Origin: Thermomonospora catenispora
GTDB taxonomy: Bacteria > Actinomycetota > Actinomycetes > Streptosporangiales > Streptosporangiaceae
Assembly (NCBI RefSeq): GCF_006363815.1
Contig: NZ_RRYT01000001.1
Coordinates: 21,530-85,529 of the forward strand
DNA length: 64,000 bases
Reading direction: 5' to 3'
A program made the translations under genes and the position numbers. Below are positions 28,458-36,834 of the stretch, in pieces. Under the pieces are notes generated by a model that saw only the letters and a list, made by a program, of their open reading frames with translations, was not told the DNA's origin and did no database searches. Each line of letters opens with the position of its first letter. Within the stretch, counting starts at the first letter, position 1.

Positions 28458-28496
28458 CGCGCGGCTCCCGGCCGTTCCGCGGCCGGGAGCCGCGCG
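28458..28496. terminator. 16-bp hairpin after accA3
   Basis: The arms at 28458-28473 and 28481-28496 (CGCGCGGCTCCCGGCC and its complement) pair perfectly over 16 bp with a 7-nt loop. It sits 22 bp after the carboxylase stop and 45 bp from the end of the convergent pseudogene, so it could terminate transcripts from both sides. There is no T-run. Confidence 0.65.
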
Positions 28497-28541
28497 CCGT
28501 CTTCGGCGTCGTCGCGGGAGGCGGAGGGGATCTCTCCGGGG

Positions 28542-29033
28542 TCAGCGCAGGCGGGCGGCGACGGTGGGCAGGAGCCGAAGGGCGTTGGCGCGGTCGATGG
28601 CGGCGCGCGCCGACGGGCTGATCGCCGGGTCGCGGTCGAAGGCGCGGCGGGCGTGGGCGACCTCGTGCGCCTCCACCTGAGGCCAGTCGGTGCCGTACAG
28701 GACGCGTTCGGCGCCGACGGCGCCGAGCAGCGTCGGCGAGGCGTAGGGCGACACCGGCATGGCCGTGTCGTAGTAGAAGCGCTTGAGCGCCCGGCGGAAG
28801 GCGTCGGGATCGGGCCCCTCGCCCCGGCGGCCGGCCCGTTCGACGCGGGCCGCGATGTAGGGGAGGAACCCGCCGCCGTGGGAGAGGATGACCGAGATCC
28901 GGGGGTAGCGGTCCAGCGTTCCCGAGGCGATGAGGCTGAGGGCGCAGCGGGTGGTGTCGTACATGAAGTCGGCGATGTAGTTCTCGACGCCGGGGATCGG
29001 CTCGGGATCCTCGGGAAGGGCGTCGGGGTTGGT
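28542..29033 (-). pseudogene. Amidohydrolase, C-terminal half, cut off by the IS110 element
   Basis: This reading frame encodes the C-terminal half of an ACMSD/6-methylsalicylate-decarboxylase-like metal-dependent amidohydrolase. Visible motifs are ADFMYDTTRCAL, VILSHGGGFLPYI with the conserved metal-ligand-type His, and VLYGTDWP with the catalytic-type Asp. The N-terminal half is at 30521-31129. Between them lies an IS110-family element. On its own this half lacks a start region and the N-terminal HxH metal site, so it is almost certainly not functional. Confidence 0.85.
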
Positions 29034-29084
29034 CACTGGTGCACCCTCCTTGGTGCGGGCACTGGAAGAGTGCTCGTGGTTGGA

Positions 29085-29240
29085 TGCCGGTGAGAGCCGG
29101 GGTGACGGCCTGGGTGGGTCGCTGTGCGACAGCCCGCATGACACTGCCGCCCCCGGCTCTCCCGGGACTGTGGACCGGCAACAGAGGGATGCGCCGCAGA
29201 GCGCCAGTCAGTGACCGCCCGGAGAGCAGTCCCGTCACCG
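29085..29240 (+). ncRNA. Candidate bridge RNA of the IS110 element
   Basis: The non-coding left end folds into two internal-loop hairpins, as in IS110/IS621 bridge RNAs. Loop 1 is closed by GAGAGCCGGGG (29092-29102) and CCCCGGCTCTC (29151-29161), with a second CGGC/GCCG step and an inner hairpin GTCGC-TGT-GCGAC (29118-29130). Its left strand GGGTGGGT (29112-29119) matches the left flank GGGTTGGT (29026-29033) at 7 of 8. Its right strand CATGACACT (29137-29145) pairs with the right flank GGTGTCATG (30528-30536) over nine positions, the last a wobble. Loop 2 is closed by CGGGACTG (29163-29170) and CAGTCCCG (29227-29234). Its strand ACAGAGGG (29181-29188) matches the right element end at 7 of 8, and CAGTGACC (29209-29216) complements 29031-29038 fully. 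Exact RNA ends are unknown. Confidence 0.7.
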
Positions 29241-29269
29241 GTTTGTCGCCGATGAGCTGAAGGAGCCCT

Positions 29270-30514
29270 GTGGCACTGCCGGACTGCGTTTACTACGTCG
29301 GGATCGACTGGGGATCGTCCGAGCACGCGGTATGCGTGATCGACGAGGCCGGGAAGATCAGAACCCGGTTCACCGTCGCCCACAGCGCCGCCGGGTTCAC
29401 CGAGCTGGCCCGCCGTCTGGGCAGGCTGGGCGAGGCCGAGCAGGTGCCGATCGGGATCGAGCGCCCCGACGGCCGGCTGGTGGACGTCCTGCTGGAGGCA
29501 GGACACCCGGTGGTGCCGGTGAAGTCGAACGCGATCAAGGCATGGCGGGACGCCGAGGTGCTGTCGGGAGCCAAGTCCGACGCCGGCGACGCTCACGTCA
29601 TCGCCGAGTACCTGCGGCTGCGCCAGCACCGGCTGACCCCGGCACGGCCGTATTCGGACCAGACCAAGGCGCTGCGCACGGTGGTGCGCACACGCGACGA
29701 CATCGTCAAGCTGCGGGTGATGGCGACCAACATGCTCTCCTCGCTGCTGGATGCCTTCTGGCCCGGCGCCAAGGAGATCTTCAAAGACGTCGAGTCGCCG
29801 ATCGGGCTGGCGTTCCTGACCGACTATCCGACCCCGGCCTCGGCGGCCCACCTGGGCGAGAAGCGGATCGCGGCGTTCTGCGCCCGGCACGGCTACTCCG
29901 GCAAGCGCCCCGCAGCGGTGCTGCTGGCCCGGCTGCGGTCGGCCCCGCCCGGGGTGATGGGCCAGGCCGAGACCGCCGCAGGCCGCGACGCCGTGCTGGC
30001 CCTGGTCGCGGTCCTGAAGACCCTCGGCACGGTGCGCAAGGACCTGGACCGCTCGGTCCGGGCACGGCTGGCCGAACATCCCGATGCCGCCGTGTTCACC
30101 TCGCTGCCCAGGGCCGGGCAGATCCGGGCCGCACAGGTCCTGGCCGAATGGGGAGACGCCCGCTCCGCCTACGACGGCCCCGACGCGGTCGCGGCGTTCG
30201 CCGGAGTCGCTCCGGTCACCAAGGCGTCCGGACGTCACCACGCGGTCACCTACCGGTGGGCCTGCAACAAACGCTTCCGCCAGGCCATCACCGGCTTCGC
30301 CGACAACAGCCGGCACGCCAATCCCTGGGCCGCCGGCATCTACCAGCGCGCCCGCGCCCGCGGCATGGACCACCCCCACGCCGTCCGTGTCCTGGCCCGC
30401 GCCTGGATACGGGTGATCTACCGCTGCTGGCTCGACGGCATCCCCTACGACCCCGCCAAACACGGGACCGCAGCCGCACAAACCAAGCAAGCGACCACTC
30501 CATCTGCTGCTTGA
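29270..30514 (+). CDS. IS110-family transposase (DEDD/RuvC-like recombinase)
   Basis: This 414-residue recombinase has the IS110 layout. The N-terminal RuvC-like DEDD domain starts with YYVGIDWGSSEHAVCVID and includes GIERPDG and a KSDAGDAHVIAEYL segment carrying the later acidic residues. The C-terminal Tnp domain contains FAGVAPVTKASG and a catalytic-type serine context after FADNSRHANPWA. In this family the enzyme acts with a bridge RNA that pairs with target and donor DNA. GTG 29270 follows GAAGGAGCCCT. Its stop lies only 14-17 bases inside the right element end. The gene is intact, so the element may be active. Confidence 0.95.
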   Translation: MALPDCVYYVGIDWGSSEHAVCVIDEAGKIRTRFTVAHSAAGFTELARRLGRLGEAEQVPIGIERPDGRLVDVLLEAGHPVVPVKSNAIKAWRDAEVLSGAKSDAGDAHVIAEYLRLRQHRLTPARPYSDQTKALRTVVRTRDDIVKLRVMATNMLSSLLDAFWPGAKEIFKDVESPIGLAFLTDYPTPASAAHLGEKRIAAFCARHGYSGKRPAAVLLARLRSAPPGVMGQAETAAGRDAVLALVAVLKTLGTVRKDLDRSVRARLAEHPDAAVFTSLPRAGQIRAAQVLAEWGDARSAYDGPDAVAAFAGVAPVTKASGRHHAVTYRWACNKRFRQAITGFADNSRHANPWAAGIYQRARARGMDHPHAVRVLARAWIRVIYRCWLDGIPYDPAKHGTAAAQTKQATTPSAA

Positions 30515-30520
30515 GGTTGA

Positions 30521-31129
30521 CACAGGGGGTGTCATGATGACGGCGCGGCGCCGGTTCAGCTCCTCGAACAGCGGGTCGAAGACCTTGTCCCCCAGGTAGC
30601 GGCCGCCGGCGGTGTTCATCATCAGCACTCCGTCGGCGCCGAGCTCGTCCAGCGCGTACTCCGCCTCCCGCAGCGCCACGTCCACGTGCAGCAGCGGCAG
30701 GTAGGCGAAGAAGCCGAAGCGGGTGGGGCGATCCCGGACCAGGTCGGCCAGGGACTCGTTGAAGACCCGCGCGCCGGCGGCGGCGACGGACTTGTCGTGG
30801 AAGACCTCCGAGGGGGCGGGGGCGGAGGCGACGCCGAGGGCGATCCGGTTGGCGTCCATGGTCTCCAGGGTCTTGTTCAGGTCCCACTGTCCCCAACGGG
30901 GGCCGCCCCGTGGGGGCAGCAGACCGTGTTCGACCGCCCAGGCGCGCATGGCGGGGGGCACCGCGTGATGGTGGGTGTCGATGCGTCCGGCCGCGGAACG
31001 CCCGGTGGGGGACCCGGCGGCGGGTCCGGTGACGTGGGCGGCGCCGGCCGCGGCCCCGGCGCCGAGGGCGACCGCGGCCAGCGCGCCCGCGCGCAGTGCG
31101 GTGCGTCGGTTGACGGATGAGTTCTGCAT
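30521..31129 (-). pseudogene. Tat-exported amidohydrolase, N-terminal half, cut off by the IS110 element
   Basis: This is the N-terminal half of the amidohydrolase. A twin-arginine signal is visible (SVNRRTALRAGALAAVALGAG), then the metal-site motif IDTHHHAVPPAM, typical of ACMSD-type decarboxylases. The sequence continues through LGADGVLMMNTAGGRYLGD to RRRAVIMT, where the element interrupts it. The metal-ligand His-Pro expected just after this strand in the family is not seen at the junction (TPP in the rejoined frame), so a small change at the insertion point is possible. It is divergent from the MarR gene at 31192, which probably controlled it. Confidence 0.85.
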
Positions 31130-31143
31130 AGCCAGAAGCATCC

Positions 31144-31162
31144 GAGACAATCTCATCTGAGA
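31144..31162. promoter_or_regulatory. Palindromic operator-like sites between amidohydrolase and MarR genes
   Basis: In the 62-bp divergent gap lie two overlapping palindromes: GAGACAATCTC (31144-31154) and TCTCATCTGAGA (31151-31162). A further GAGACTATCTGGC follows. Dyads of this kind in front of a divergent marR gene are typical MarR operators controlling both directions. The protein-site link is inferred. Confidence 0.6.
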
Positions 31163-31191
31163 CTATCTGGCTAGCCCCCTATCATGGGCTG

Positions 31192-31680
31192 GTGCCGACC
31201 CCACCCATGACCGCCATCGGCGACCCGAACGGCGACGACGTGGCCCTGGGAATGCTCCTGGCGACGGCGCATCAGCACGCCCGGCGCGTCCTCGACCGGG
31301 CCCTCGGGCACCTGGGCATCCAGACCCGTCACTTCGGCGTGCTGGCGGCCCTCGACAGGCACGGCCCCGTCAGCCAACGCGAGCTCAGCTCCCTGCTCGA
31401 CCTCGACAAATCGACGATGGTCCGGATCATGGACGAGCTGGAGCGCCACGGCCTGGCCGTCCGCAACCGCGACGCCCGCGACCGGCGCGCCTACGCGATC
31501 GAGCTGACCCCCCGCGGGCGCGCCACGGTCCGGGCGAGCGGCGAGGCCGCCGCCCGGGCGGCCGCCCGGCTCTTCGGCGGCCTCGCCCCGACGGACCGCG
31601 AACGCCTGGTCGCGATGCTCGGCGAGATCATCGCGCGCGCCGCCGACCCGCCGCCGGCGGACCCCGCTCCCCCGCGCTGA
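31192..31680 (+). CDS. MarR-family transcriptional regulator
   Basis: This 162-residue winged-helix protein has the MarR core (about 35-135): GPVSQRELSSLLDLDKSTMVRIMDELE as recognition region and RNRDARDRRAYAIELTPRGRA as the wing. It is divergent from the amidohydrolase gene and separated by an operator-like dyad, so it probably sensed a substrate of that enzyme (an aromatic acid is a guess). GTG 31192 is the start used; the next in-frame ATG is at 31207. Confidence 0.9.
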   Translation: MPTPPMTAIGDPNGDDVALGMLLATAHQHARRVLDRALGHLGIQTRHFGVLAALDRHGPVSQRELSSLLDLDKSTMVRIMDELERHGLAVRNRDARDRRAYAIELTPRGRATVRASGEAAARAAARLFGGLAPTDRERLVAMLGEIIARAADPPPADPAPPR

Positions 31681-31849
31681 GCCTCGCCCCGTCCCTCCCC
31701 GCCCCCTCTCCCCCGCCCGGACCGACGATCGCCGGATGCGCGCATCGCCCACGGCACGGCGGTCGCCACGCCGCGGGCCTCCGGGTCTCGGCGCCGGGCA
31801 GGCATGGATCCCGCCTGCTGGGTACGGGCGGACGCGAAGGAGGGATCTC

Positions 31850-32932
31850 GTGAAACTGGCCTATCTACGTCCCCTGTACGAGCACTCCGGTCCGTTCACC
31901 TCGGTCTACCTGGCCACCGAACGGCACACCGCGGACGCCGCCAAGGCCCTCGCCCTGCGCTGGCGGCACGCGCGGACCGAGCTGAGCAGGCTCGGTGTCG
32001 ACGAGGCGACCCTCCGTGCGCTGGAGGAGATCATCACCGACCGGGACAACGCCGCCCCGGGGCGTGCGCTGTTCGCCGCCGACGGCCGGGTGGTGCACCA
32101 CGAGGTGCTGCCCGAACCCCCGCCGCAGATGCTGCTCAAGGTGGGCGAGCTGCCGTATGTCATGCCGCTGCTGGCGAGCCGGCGCGAACCGGTCCCGCAT
32201 GTGTGCGTCAAGGCCGACCGCACGGGCGCGGAGATCATCAGCGTGACCGACAAACGGCAGGTCACCACCGTGGACGGGATGGACTGGCCGATTCGCAAGG
32301 TCCGGGCGGGCGGCTGGTCGGAGTCGCACTTCCAGCGCAACGCCGAGGAGACCTGGGAGGCCAACGCCCGAGAGGTGGCCGCGGCGGTCGTCCGGGAGGC
32401 CGAGGCGGTGGACGCCGCGGTGATCATCGTGGCCGGCGACGTCCGCGCCCGCGAGCTGATCGCGCACGACCTGGGAGAGCGGTGGGCCTCCCGGACGGTG
32501 ATCACCGATCGGGGCGCCCGCAACGCCGGGGCCGATGAGGAGCTGCTGGAGAAGGAGGTCGGCCGGATCCTGCGCGAGGTGCAGGACCGGCGCCTGGCCG
32601 AGGTGATGGCGCGGTTCCGCGAAGGGCACGGGCGCGGCGACGCGGTCGCCGGGCTGGAGGCCGTCACGGAGGCGCTGCGCAACGGGCAGGTGGAGACCCT
32701 GCTGGCGGCCGGCGGCCGGATCCGCGGCGAACTGTGGTTCGGTCCGCAGGCCCACGAACTGGCCACCACCAAGAAGGCCCTGCAGGAGATGGGCGTGTCC
32801 GATCCGCGTCCCGCGCCGGCCGGATCGGTGCTGGCCCGCGCGGCGACGGCCACGGACGCTGAGATCCTGTTCCCGCGGGAGTTGGACGCACCCGGCGGAC
32901 TGGGCGCCGTGCTGCGCTACACCCAACCCTGA
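31850..32932 (+). CDS. baeRF/Rv2629-like (eRF1-fold) protein
   Basis: This 360-residue protein matches the actinobacterial baeRF/Rv2629 family, related to the eRF1/Vms1 release-factor fold. The opening LAYLRPLYEHSGPFTSVYLATERH is diagnostic. A central VDAAVIIVAGDVRARELIAHDL segment lies in the Rossmann-like domain, and the end contains ETLLAAGGRIRGELWFG. A GxxQ-type catalytic motif is not evident. Relatives are induced in dormancy or stress. GTG 31850 has a strong AAGGAGGGA site. Confidence 0.82.
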   Translation: MKLAYLRPLYEHSGPFTSVYLATERHTADAAKALALRWRHARTELSRLGVDEATLRALEEIITDRDNAAPGRALFAADGRVVHHEVLPEPPPQMLLKVGELPYVMPLLASRREPVPHVCVKADRTGAEIISVTDKRQVTTVDGMDWPIRKVRAGGWSESHFQRNAEETWEANAREVAAAVVREAEAVDAAVIIVAGDVRARELIAHDLGERWASRTVITDRGARNAGADEELLEKEVGRILREVQDRRLAEVMARFREGHGRGDAVAGLEAVTEALRNGQVETLLAAGGRIRGELWFGPQAHELATTKKALQEMGVSDPRPAPAGSVLARAATATDAEILFPRELDAPGGLGAVLRYTQP

Positions 32933-32976
32933 CCGGGAAGCCCGCCGAGGCGACCCGAGGCAGAAGGCGGAAGACC

Positions 32977-34281
32977 ATGACCACCCTCATCGCCCGGCTC
33001 ACCGCCGCATCGGCGGCGGCCGGGCTGTTGCTGTGCACCCTCATGACGGCGCCCGCGGGCGCGGACACCGTCAGCCAGATCGCCGACGGGCTGAGCCGCT
33101 CCCGGCTGTATGTGACCACCGAGGCGCGCGGCGCCTTGGACCCGGCCGGCCAGGAGCGGGTGCGGCGGGCGCTGGAGGCCGCCGAGCAGGCCGACATCCG
33201 GGCGGTGGTCACCAAGCCGGACGTCACCCAGCAGTCGCTGATCCGGATGCTGGACGCGGTGCGCGCACGGGTCGGCCGCGGCGACACCTATCTGGCCGTC
33301 ACCGCCGACAACCGGATGCTGGGGATCTCCGACGAGCTGTCCGGCCGGGAGATCAACCGGCTGATCTCGCAGACCAGCGGCGGCGACATCGACGACCGGC
33401 TGGTGGAGTTCGCCGCCCTGGCCGAACGCGAGGCCGCCCGCGACGCCCGATCCGGCGCGATCACCACGTTCACGCTGCTGGGGCTGCTGGTCCTGGTGAC
33501 CGCGGGACTGGTCGTGATCGGGCTGGTGTCCGGCAACCGGCGCCGCCGCCGCGCCGAGCTGCAGATGGCGGAGCTGAAGGAGGGCGTCCAGGAGGACATC
33601 ACCCGGCTCGGCGAGGACATCGTGGCCCTGGACCTGAACGTCACCGACCCGTCCCTCGACCCGGCGATCCGCGAGGAGTACGAGCAGGCGCTGAACTCCT
33701 ACGACGCGGCCAAGGCGGCGGTGGAGGCGGCGCGGCGCCCAGAGGACATGCGCAACGTCACCGCGGCGCTGGAGGACGGCCGCTACCACATGACGGCGGT
33801 CCGCGCCCGGCTGGCCGGCGAACCCGTCCCCGAACGCCGGCCGCCGTGCTTCTTCAACCCCCAGCACGGGCCGTCCGTCCGGGACGTGCTGTGGGCGCCG
33901 CCGGGCGGTGCGCCCAGGGACGTGCCCGCCTGTGCGGCGGACGCGGACGCCGTGGAGAATGGGGCCGACCCGGACGCCCGGCTGGTGCCGGTGGACGGCG
34001 TCCGGCGCCCGTACTGGGAGGCCGGTCCCGCCTATGCACCGTACGCCGGGGGCTACTACCGGGGGTACGGCGGCGTCGACCTGCTGAGCGGCCTGCTGAT
34101 CGGGACGGCCCTGGGCTCGATGTTCTCCGGTCCCTACGGGGGCTGGGGCTTCGGCGGCGGCCACATGGGCGGATACGGCGGCGAAGGCGGCTTCGGCGGC
34201 GACAGCGGCGGCATCGGCGGAGGCTGGGACTTCGGCAGTGGCGATTTCGGCGGCGGCGACTTCGGCGGCGGCGACTTTTGA
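32977..34281 (+). CDS. Secreted/membrane protein with TPM-like domain and Gly-rich tail
   Basis: This 434-residue protein has a signal peptide (RLTAASAAAGLLLCTLMTAPAGA) and an extracytoplasmic alpha/beta domain (about 30-150; YVTTEARGALDPAGQERV, DTYLAVTADNRMLGISDEL) resembling TPM-type or Rv1476-like domains. One membrane helix follows (TFTLLGLLVLVTAGLVVIGLV, about 165-186), then a coiled region (about 190-285) and a low-complexity Gly-rich tail with repeats of GDFGGG. The Gly-rich end is common in proteins of this kind. No enzymatic function can be assigned. It is 44 bp downstream of the baeRF gene in the same direction. Confidence 0.65.
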   Translation: MTTLIARLTAASAAAGLLLCTLMTAPAGADTVSQIADGLSRSRLYVTTEARGALDPAGQERVRRALEAAEQADIRAVVTKPDVTQQSLIRMLDAVRARVGRGDTYLAVTADNRMLGISDELSGREINRLISQTSGGDIDDRLVEFAALAEREAARDARSGAITTFTLLGLLVLVTAGLVVIGLVSGNRRRRRAELQMAELKEGVQEDITRLGEDIVALDLNVTDPSLDPAIREEYEQALNSYDAAKAAVEAARRPEDMRNVTAALEDGRYHMTAVRARLAGEPVPERRPPCFFNPQHGPSVRDVLWAPPGGAPRDVPACAADADAVENGADPDARLVPVDGVRRPYWEAGPAYAPYAGGYYRGYGGVDLLSGLLIGTALGSMFSGPYGGWGFGGGHMGGYGGEGGFGGDSGGIGGGWDFGSGDFGGGDFGGGDF

Positions 34282-34308
34282 CCCGATCCCGCGGCGGGGG
34301 CACGGCCG

Positions 34309-34644
34309 GTGAACCGCCTGCCCGGAGACCCCACCGTCTGGCAGTGGATCCGCTACACGCTGGGTTTCCGGCTGCCGCCGGCCAACCGCGACTGGGTGCG
34401 GCACGACCTGACCGACGCCGGGTGGCGGGGTCGCATCATGGCCCGCCACCTGGCGCTGATGCTCCCCATCTGCCTGCTGCTCGCGCTGCTGCCCGGCCCA
34501 TGGTGGCTGCACCTCGCCGTCCCCCTGCTGGCCTTCGCGGCCAGCACGCTGACCGTGGCGATCAGCGCCGACGAACTCCGCGACGCCCGCCTGCGCCAGC
34601 ACGGCCTGCCGCCCGCCGGCCAGTCGCACCGGGCCCGCCGCTGA
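34309..34644 (+). CDS. DUF5313-type membrane protein
   Basis: This 111-residue protein fits the DUF5313 pattern: the start RLPGDPTVWQWIRYTLGFRLP, then WVRHDLTDAGWRGR, and two close membrane helices (ALMLPICLLLALLPG and WLHLAVPLLAFAASTLTVAI), with a basic tail. The start is taken as GTG 34309, 27 bp after the previous stop; a ribosome site is weak (GGGGGCAC). The function is unknown. Confidence 0.72.
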   Translation: MNRLPGDPTVWQWIRYTLGFRLPPANRDWVRHDLTDAGWRGRIMARHLALMLPICLLLALLPGPWWLHLAVPLLAFAASTLTVAISADELRDARLRQHGLPPAGQSHRARR

Positions 34645-34658
34645 CCGGCCCCGCCGCA

Positions 34659-34735
34659 CGGGCGCATCGCCGGGCACATCGCCGGGCACATCACCGGGCA
34701 CATCGTCAAGTACATCGCCGAGTACATCGCCGACC
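34659..34735 (+). repeat. 12-bp tandem repeat array
   Basis: About six imperfect 12-bp units of the type GGGCACATCGCC / GAGTACATCGCC follow the DUF5313 gene (for example at 34660, 34672, 34684 and 34696). They lie in the convergent gap before a terminator. No gene is predicted across them; they look like simple slippage-derived repeats. Confidence 0.6.
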
Positions 34736-34817
34736 GGTCGTCGAACACGTCGAACGGATGCATCGAACGGAATGCACCGCACGGATGCGCCGCCGACCCG
34801 TCGCCGTGGACGTGCCG

Positions 34818-34842
34818 AAGGGGCCCGCGCAGGGCCCCCTTT
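34818..34842. terminator. Rho-independent terminator
   Basis: GGGGCCC (34820-34826) and GGGCCCC (34832-34838) form a 7-bp GC stem with loop GCGCA, preceded by AA and followed by CTTT. It lies between the DUF5313 gene and the convergent GlsB-type gene and could serve both. Confidence 0.7.
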
Positions 34843-34894
34843 CCGCTTGCCGCTCGTCCCTCCCCGCCCCTCCTCGGCACAGAGGGGCGAGCTG

Positions 34895-35179
34895 TCACTG
34901 GTGCGGTCGCGTGCCCGTGCCACGGCGCCGGAACCCGGCGACCAGGGCCACGCCGATGGCGGCCAACCCGATCTGGAAGATCAGTTCGATCCAGTCGATG
35001 CCCTTGGTGTCGGCCACGCCGACGGCCTGGGCCAGGGCGGTGCCCACCAGGGCGGCGACGATGCCCACGCCGATGGTCAGCAGCAGCCCGATGGGCTGCT
35101 TGCCCGGCAGCACCAGCCGGCCCAACGCTCCGATGATCGCGCCGATGATGATGGCGGTGATGATTCCTGTGGCGGTCAC
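34895..35179 (-). CDS. GlsB/YeaQ/YmgE-family stress-response membrane protein
   Basis: This 94-residue protein has the transglycosylase-associated/GlsB pattern: three hydrophobic segments with Gly-rich helices (GIITAIIIGAIIGALGRLVLPG, then IGLLLTIGVGIVAALVG) and the LVLPGKQPIG loop that is conserved in the family. GTG 35179 has an upstream GGGAGGTC ribosome site; upstream residues in the frame are not family-like. Role: general envelope stress protein, mechanism unknown. Confidence 0.85.
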   Translation of the reverse strand: MTATGIITAIIIGAIIGALGRLVLPGKQPIGLLLTIGVGIVAALVGTALAQAVGVADTKGIDWIELIFQIGLAAIGVALVAGFRRRGTGTRPHQ

Positions 35180-35348
35180 TGGCTTGACCTCCCGTTGAGG
35201 ATGCCTTCGCGCCACGTGTGCCCGTTCAGCGGCGTTTCTCACATCGCGAGGCGTCCGGCGGCCCTGCGCCCGTCCTCGACGGGCCCCTTCCCGCCCTGCT
35301 CGGCGAGCGGTCGGGAGGGCCGGAAACCCGGCGGGCCGGGCGGGCCGG

Positions 35349-36737
35349 TCAGTAGGCCGAGTCGTGCATCAGCCGGCGGGCGGCCTCGGTGATGCTGCCC
35401 GACAGCGAGGGATAGACGGCGAAGGTGTGCGCGACCTGGTCCACCGTCAGATGCTGCTGCACGGCGACGGACAGGGCGAGGATCAGCTCGCTGGCCCGGG
35501 GGGCGACGATCACGCCGCCGAGGACGATGCCGGTGGAGGGACGGCAGAACAGCTTGACGAAGCCGTCCTCAAAGCCCTGCATCTTGGCCCGCGGGTTGCT
35601 GAACAGCGGCAGCATCACGCTGCGGGCGTTGACCTCGCCGGAGTCGATCATCTTCTGGGTGACGCCGACGGTGGCGACCTCGGGGTCGGTGAAGATGTTG
35701 GCGGCCACCCAGCCCAGCTTGAGCGGCTGGACGGCCTCGCCCAGGGCGTGCCACATGGCGATCCGGCCCTGCATGGCGGCCACCGAGGCCAGCATCATCA
35801 CGCCGGTGCAGTCGCCGGCGGCGTAGATGTGGCCCACCGAGGTGCGCGAGACCTTGTCGACCTCGACGAAGCCGCGCCGGTTGAGCTTGACCCCGGCCTT
35901 CTCCAGGCCGATGCCGCGGGTGTTGGGCTCCATCCCGACCGTCAGCAGGCAGTGCGAGCCCTCGATCTTGCGACCGTCCTCCAGGGTGACCACCACCGAG
36001 TCCCCGTGGCGCTGCACGGCCGCCGCCCGGGAGCGCGGCAGCACCCGCATGCCGCGGCGCAGGAACACCTCCTGCAGCACGCTGGCGGCGTCGGCGTCCT
36101 CGGTGGGCAGGATCCGGTCCCGCGAGGACACCAGGGTGACCTTCGAGCCCAGCGACGTGTACGCCCCGGCCAGCTCCGCGCCGGTGACGCCGGAGCCGAC
36201 CACGATCAGCTCCTCCGGCAGCTCGGGCAGGTCGTACAGATGCCGCCAGGACAGGATCCGCTCCCCGTCGGGCTCCGAGCCCGGCAGCACCCGCGGGGTC
36301 GCGCCGGTGGCGATCAGCACCACGTCGGCGGGCAGGTCGGTGGTGCCGTCCACCGTGACGGTGTGCGGGTCGGTCAGCCGTCCCTCCCCGCGCACGATCC
36401 GCACGTCCTCATAGGCCAGCCGCTCGGCCACGTCGAACGACTGCGCCCGGGCCAGCTCCTTGACCCGCTTGTTGACCAGCCCGAGGTCCACCTGCAGGCC
36501 GCCGACGATGCCGTCCGGGCCGCCGTCGAACTTCAATCCCAGCGACGCCGACTCGTTCATCACCGCCATCCGGGTCGAGGTGGCGATGAGGGTCTTGGAC
36601 GGCACGCAGTCGGTCAGCACGCACGCTCCGCCGAGGCCGTCACGTTCCACGATGGTCACATCGGCGCCGAGCTGAGCGGCGACGAGCGCGGCCTCGTAGC
36701 CGCCGGGGCCTCCTCCAATGATCACGATGCGGGTCAC
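35349..36737 (-). CDS. lpdA: LpdA-like NAD(P)H-quinone/flavoprotein disulfide reductase
   Basis: This 462-residue FAD protein follows mycobacterial LpdA closely ([21 protein letters not shown] at the N-terminus, [33 protein letters not shown] at the end). It has FAD- and NAD-binding GxGxxG motifs ([22 protein letters not shown]). Unlike mycobacterial LpdA, which as I recall lacks one cysteine, this protein has CVLTDC, the C-x4-C spacing of active disulfide reductases. However, the C-terminal catalytic His-Glu is replaced ([11 protein letters not shown]). This mixed active site makes the substrate uncertain: a quinone reductase is most likely. GTG 36737 was chosen by homology; an ATG nine bases upstream (36746) also exists. 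Confidence 0.85.
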   Translation of the reverse strand: MTRIVIIGGGPGGYEAALVAAQLGADVTIVERDGLGGACVLTDCVPSKTLIATSTRMAVMNESASLGLKFDGGPDGIVGGLQVDLGLVNKRVKELARAQSFDVAERLAYEDVRIVRGEGRLTDPHTVTVDGTTDLPADVVLIATGATPRVLPGSEPDGERILSWRHLYDLPELPEELIVVGSGVTGAELAGAYTSLGSKVTLVSSRDRILPTEDADAASVLQEVFLRRGMRVLPRSRAAAVQRHGDSVVVTLEDGRKIEGSHCLLTVGMEPNTRGIGLEKAGVKLNRRGFVEVDKVSRTSVGHIYAAGDCTGVMMLASVAAMQGRIAMWHALGEAVQPLKLGWVAANIFTDPEVATVGVTQKMIDSGEVNARSVMLPLFSNPRAKMQGFEDGFVKLFCRPSTGIVLGGVIVAPRASELILALSVAVQQHLTVDQVAHTFAVYPSLSGSITEAARRLMHDSAY

Positions 36738-36834
36738 GCATCCCATTGTTTCGCATCAACACCAGTGCACGGTCCGGGCGTGATATGGCATGCGTTCACC
36801 GCGAACGGCCCCGAAAGCCCTACGCTTGGCGTCC

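Larger units (their letters stand above)
29031..30530 (+). mobile_element. IS110-family insertion sequence, about 1.5 kb
   Basis: The element contains one DEDD-type transposase gene (29270-30514) and a 235-bp non-coding left end. A GGT triplet is present at both junctions (29031-29033 and 30528-30530), which would place a GG or GT core dinucleotide there. A second triplet, CAC (29034-29036 and 30521-30523), is an alternative boundary: removing DNA between the CAC copies rejoins the amidohydrolase in frame, while the GGT choice leaves it one base out. The four guide-like segments of the left-end RNA favour GGT. The right end contains TTGACA (30517-30522), which could act as a -35 box across a circular junction. 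There are no long terminal inverted repeats, as usual for the IS110 group. Confidence 0.85.

Noticed and set aside
29034..30523. CAC direct repeats as the exact IS boundary
   Set aside because: Not excluded, since it restores the host frame, but three of the four guide-like segments in the left-end RNA do not fit this core, so GG(T) is preferred.
34659..34735. CRISPR-like repeat array
   Set aside because: The units are 12 bp and contiguous, with no spacers; it is a simple tandem repeat.
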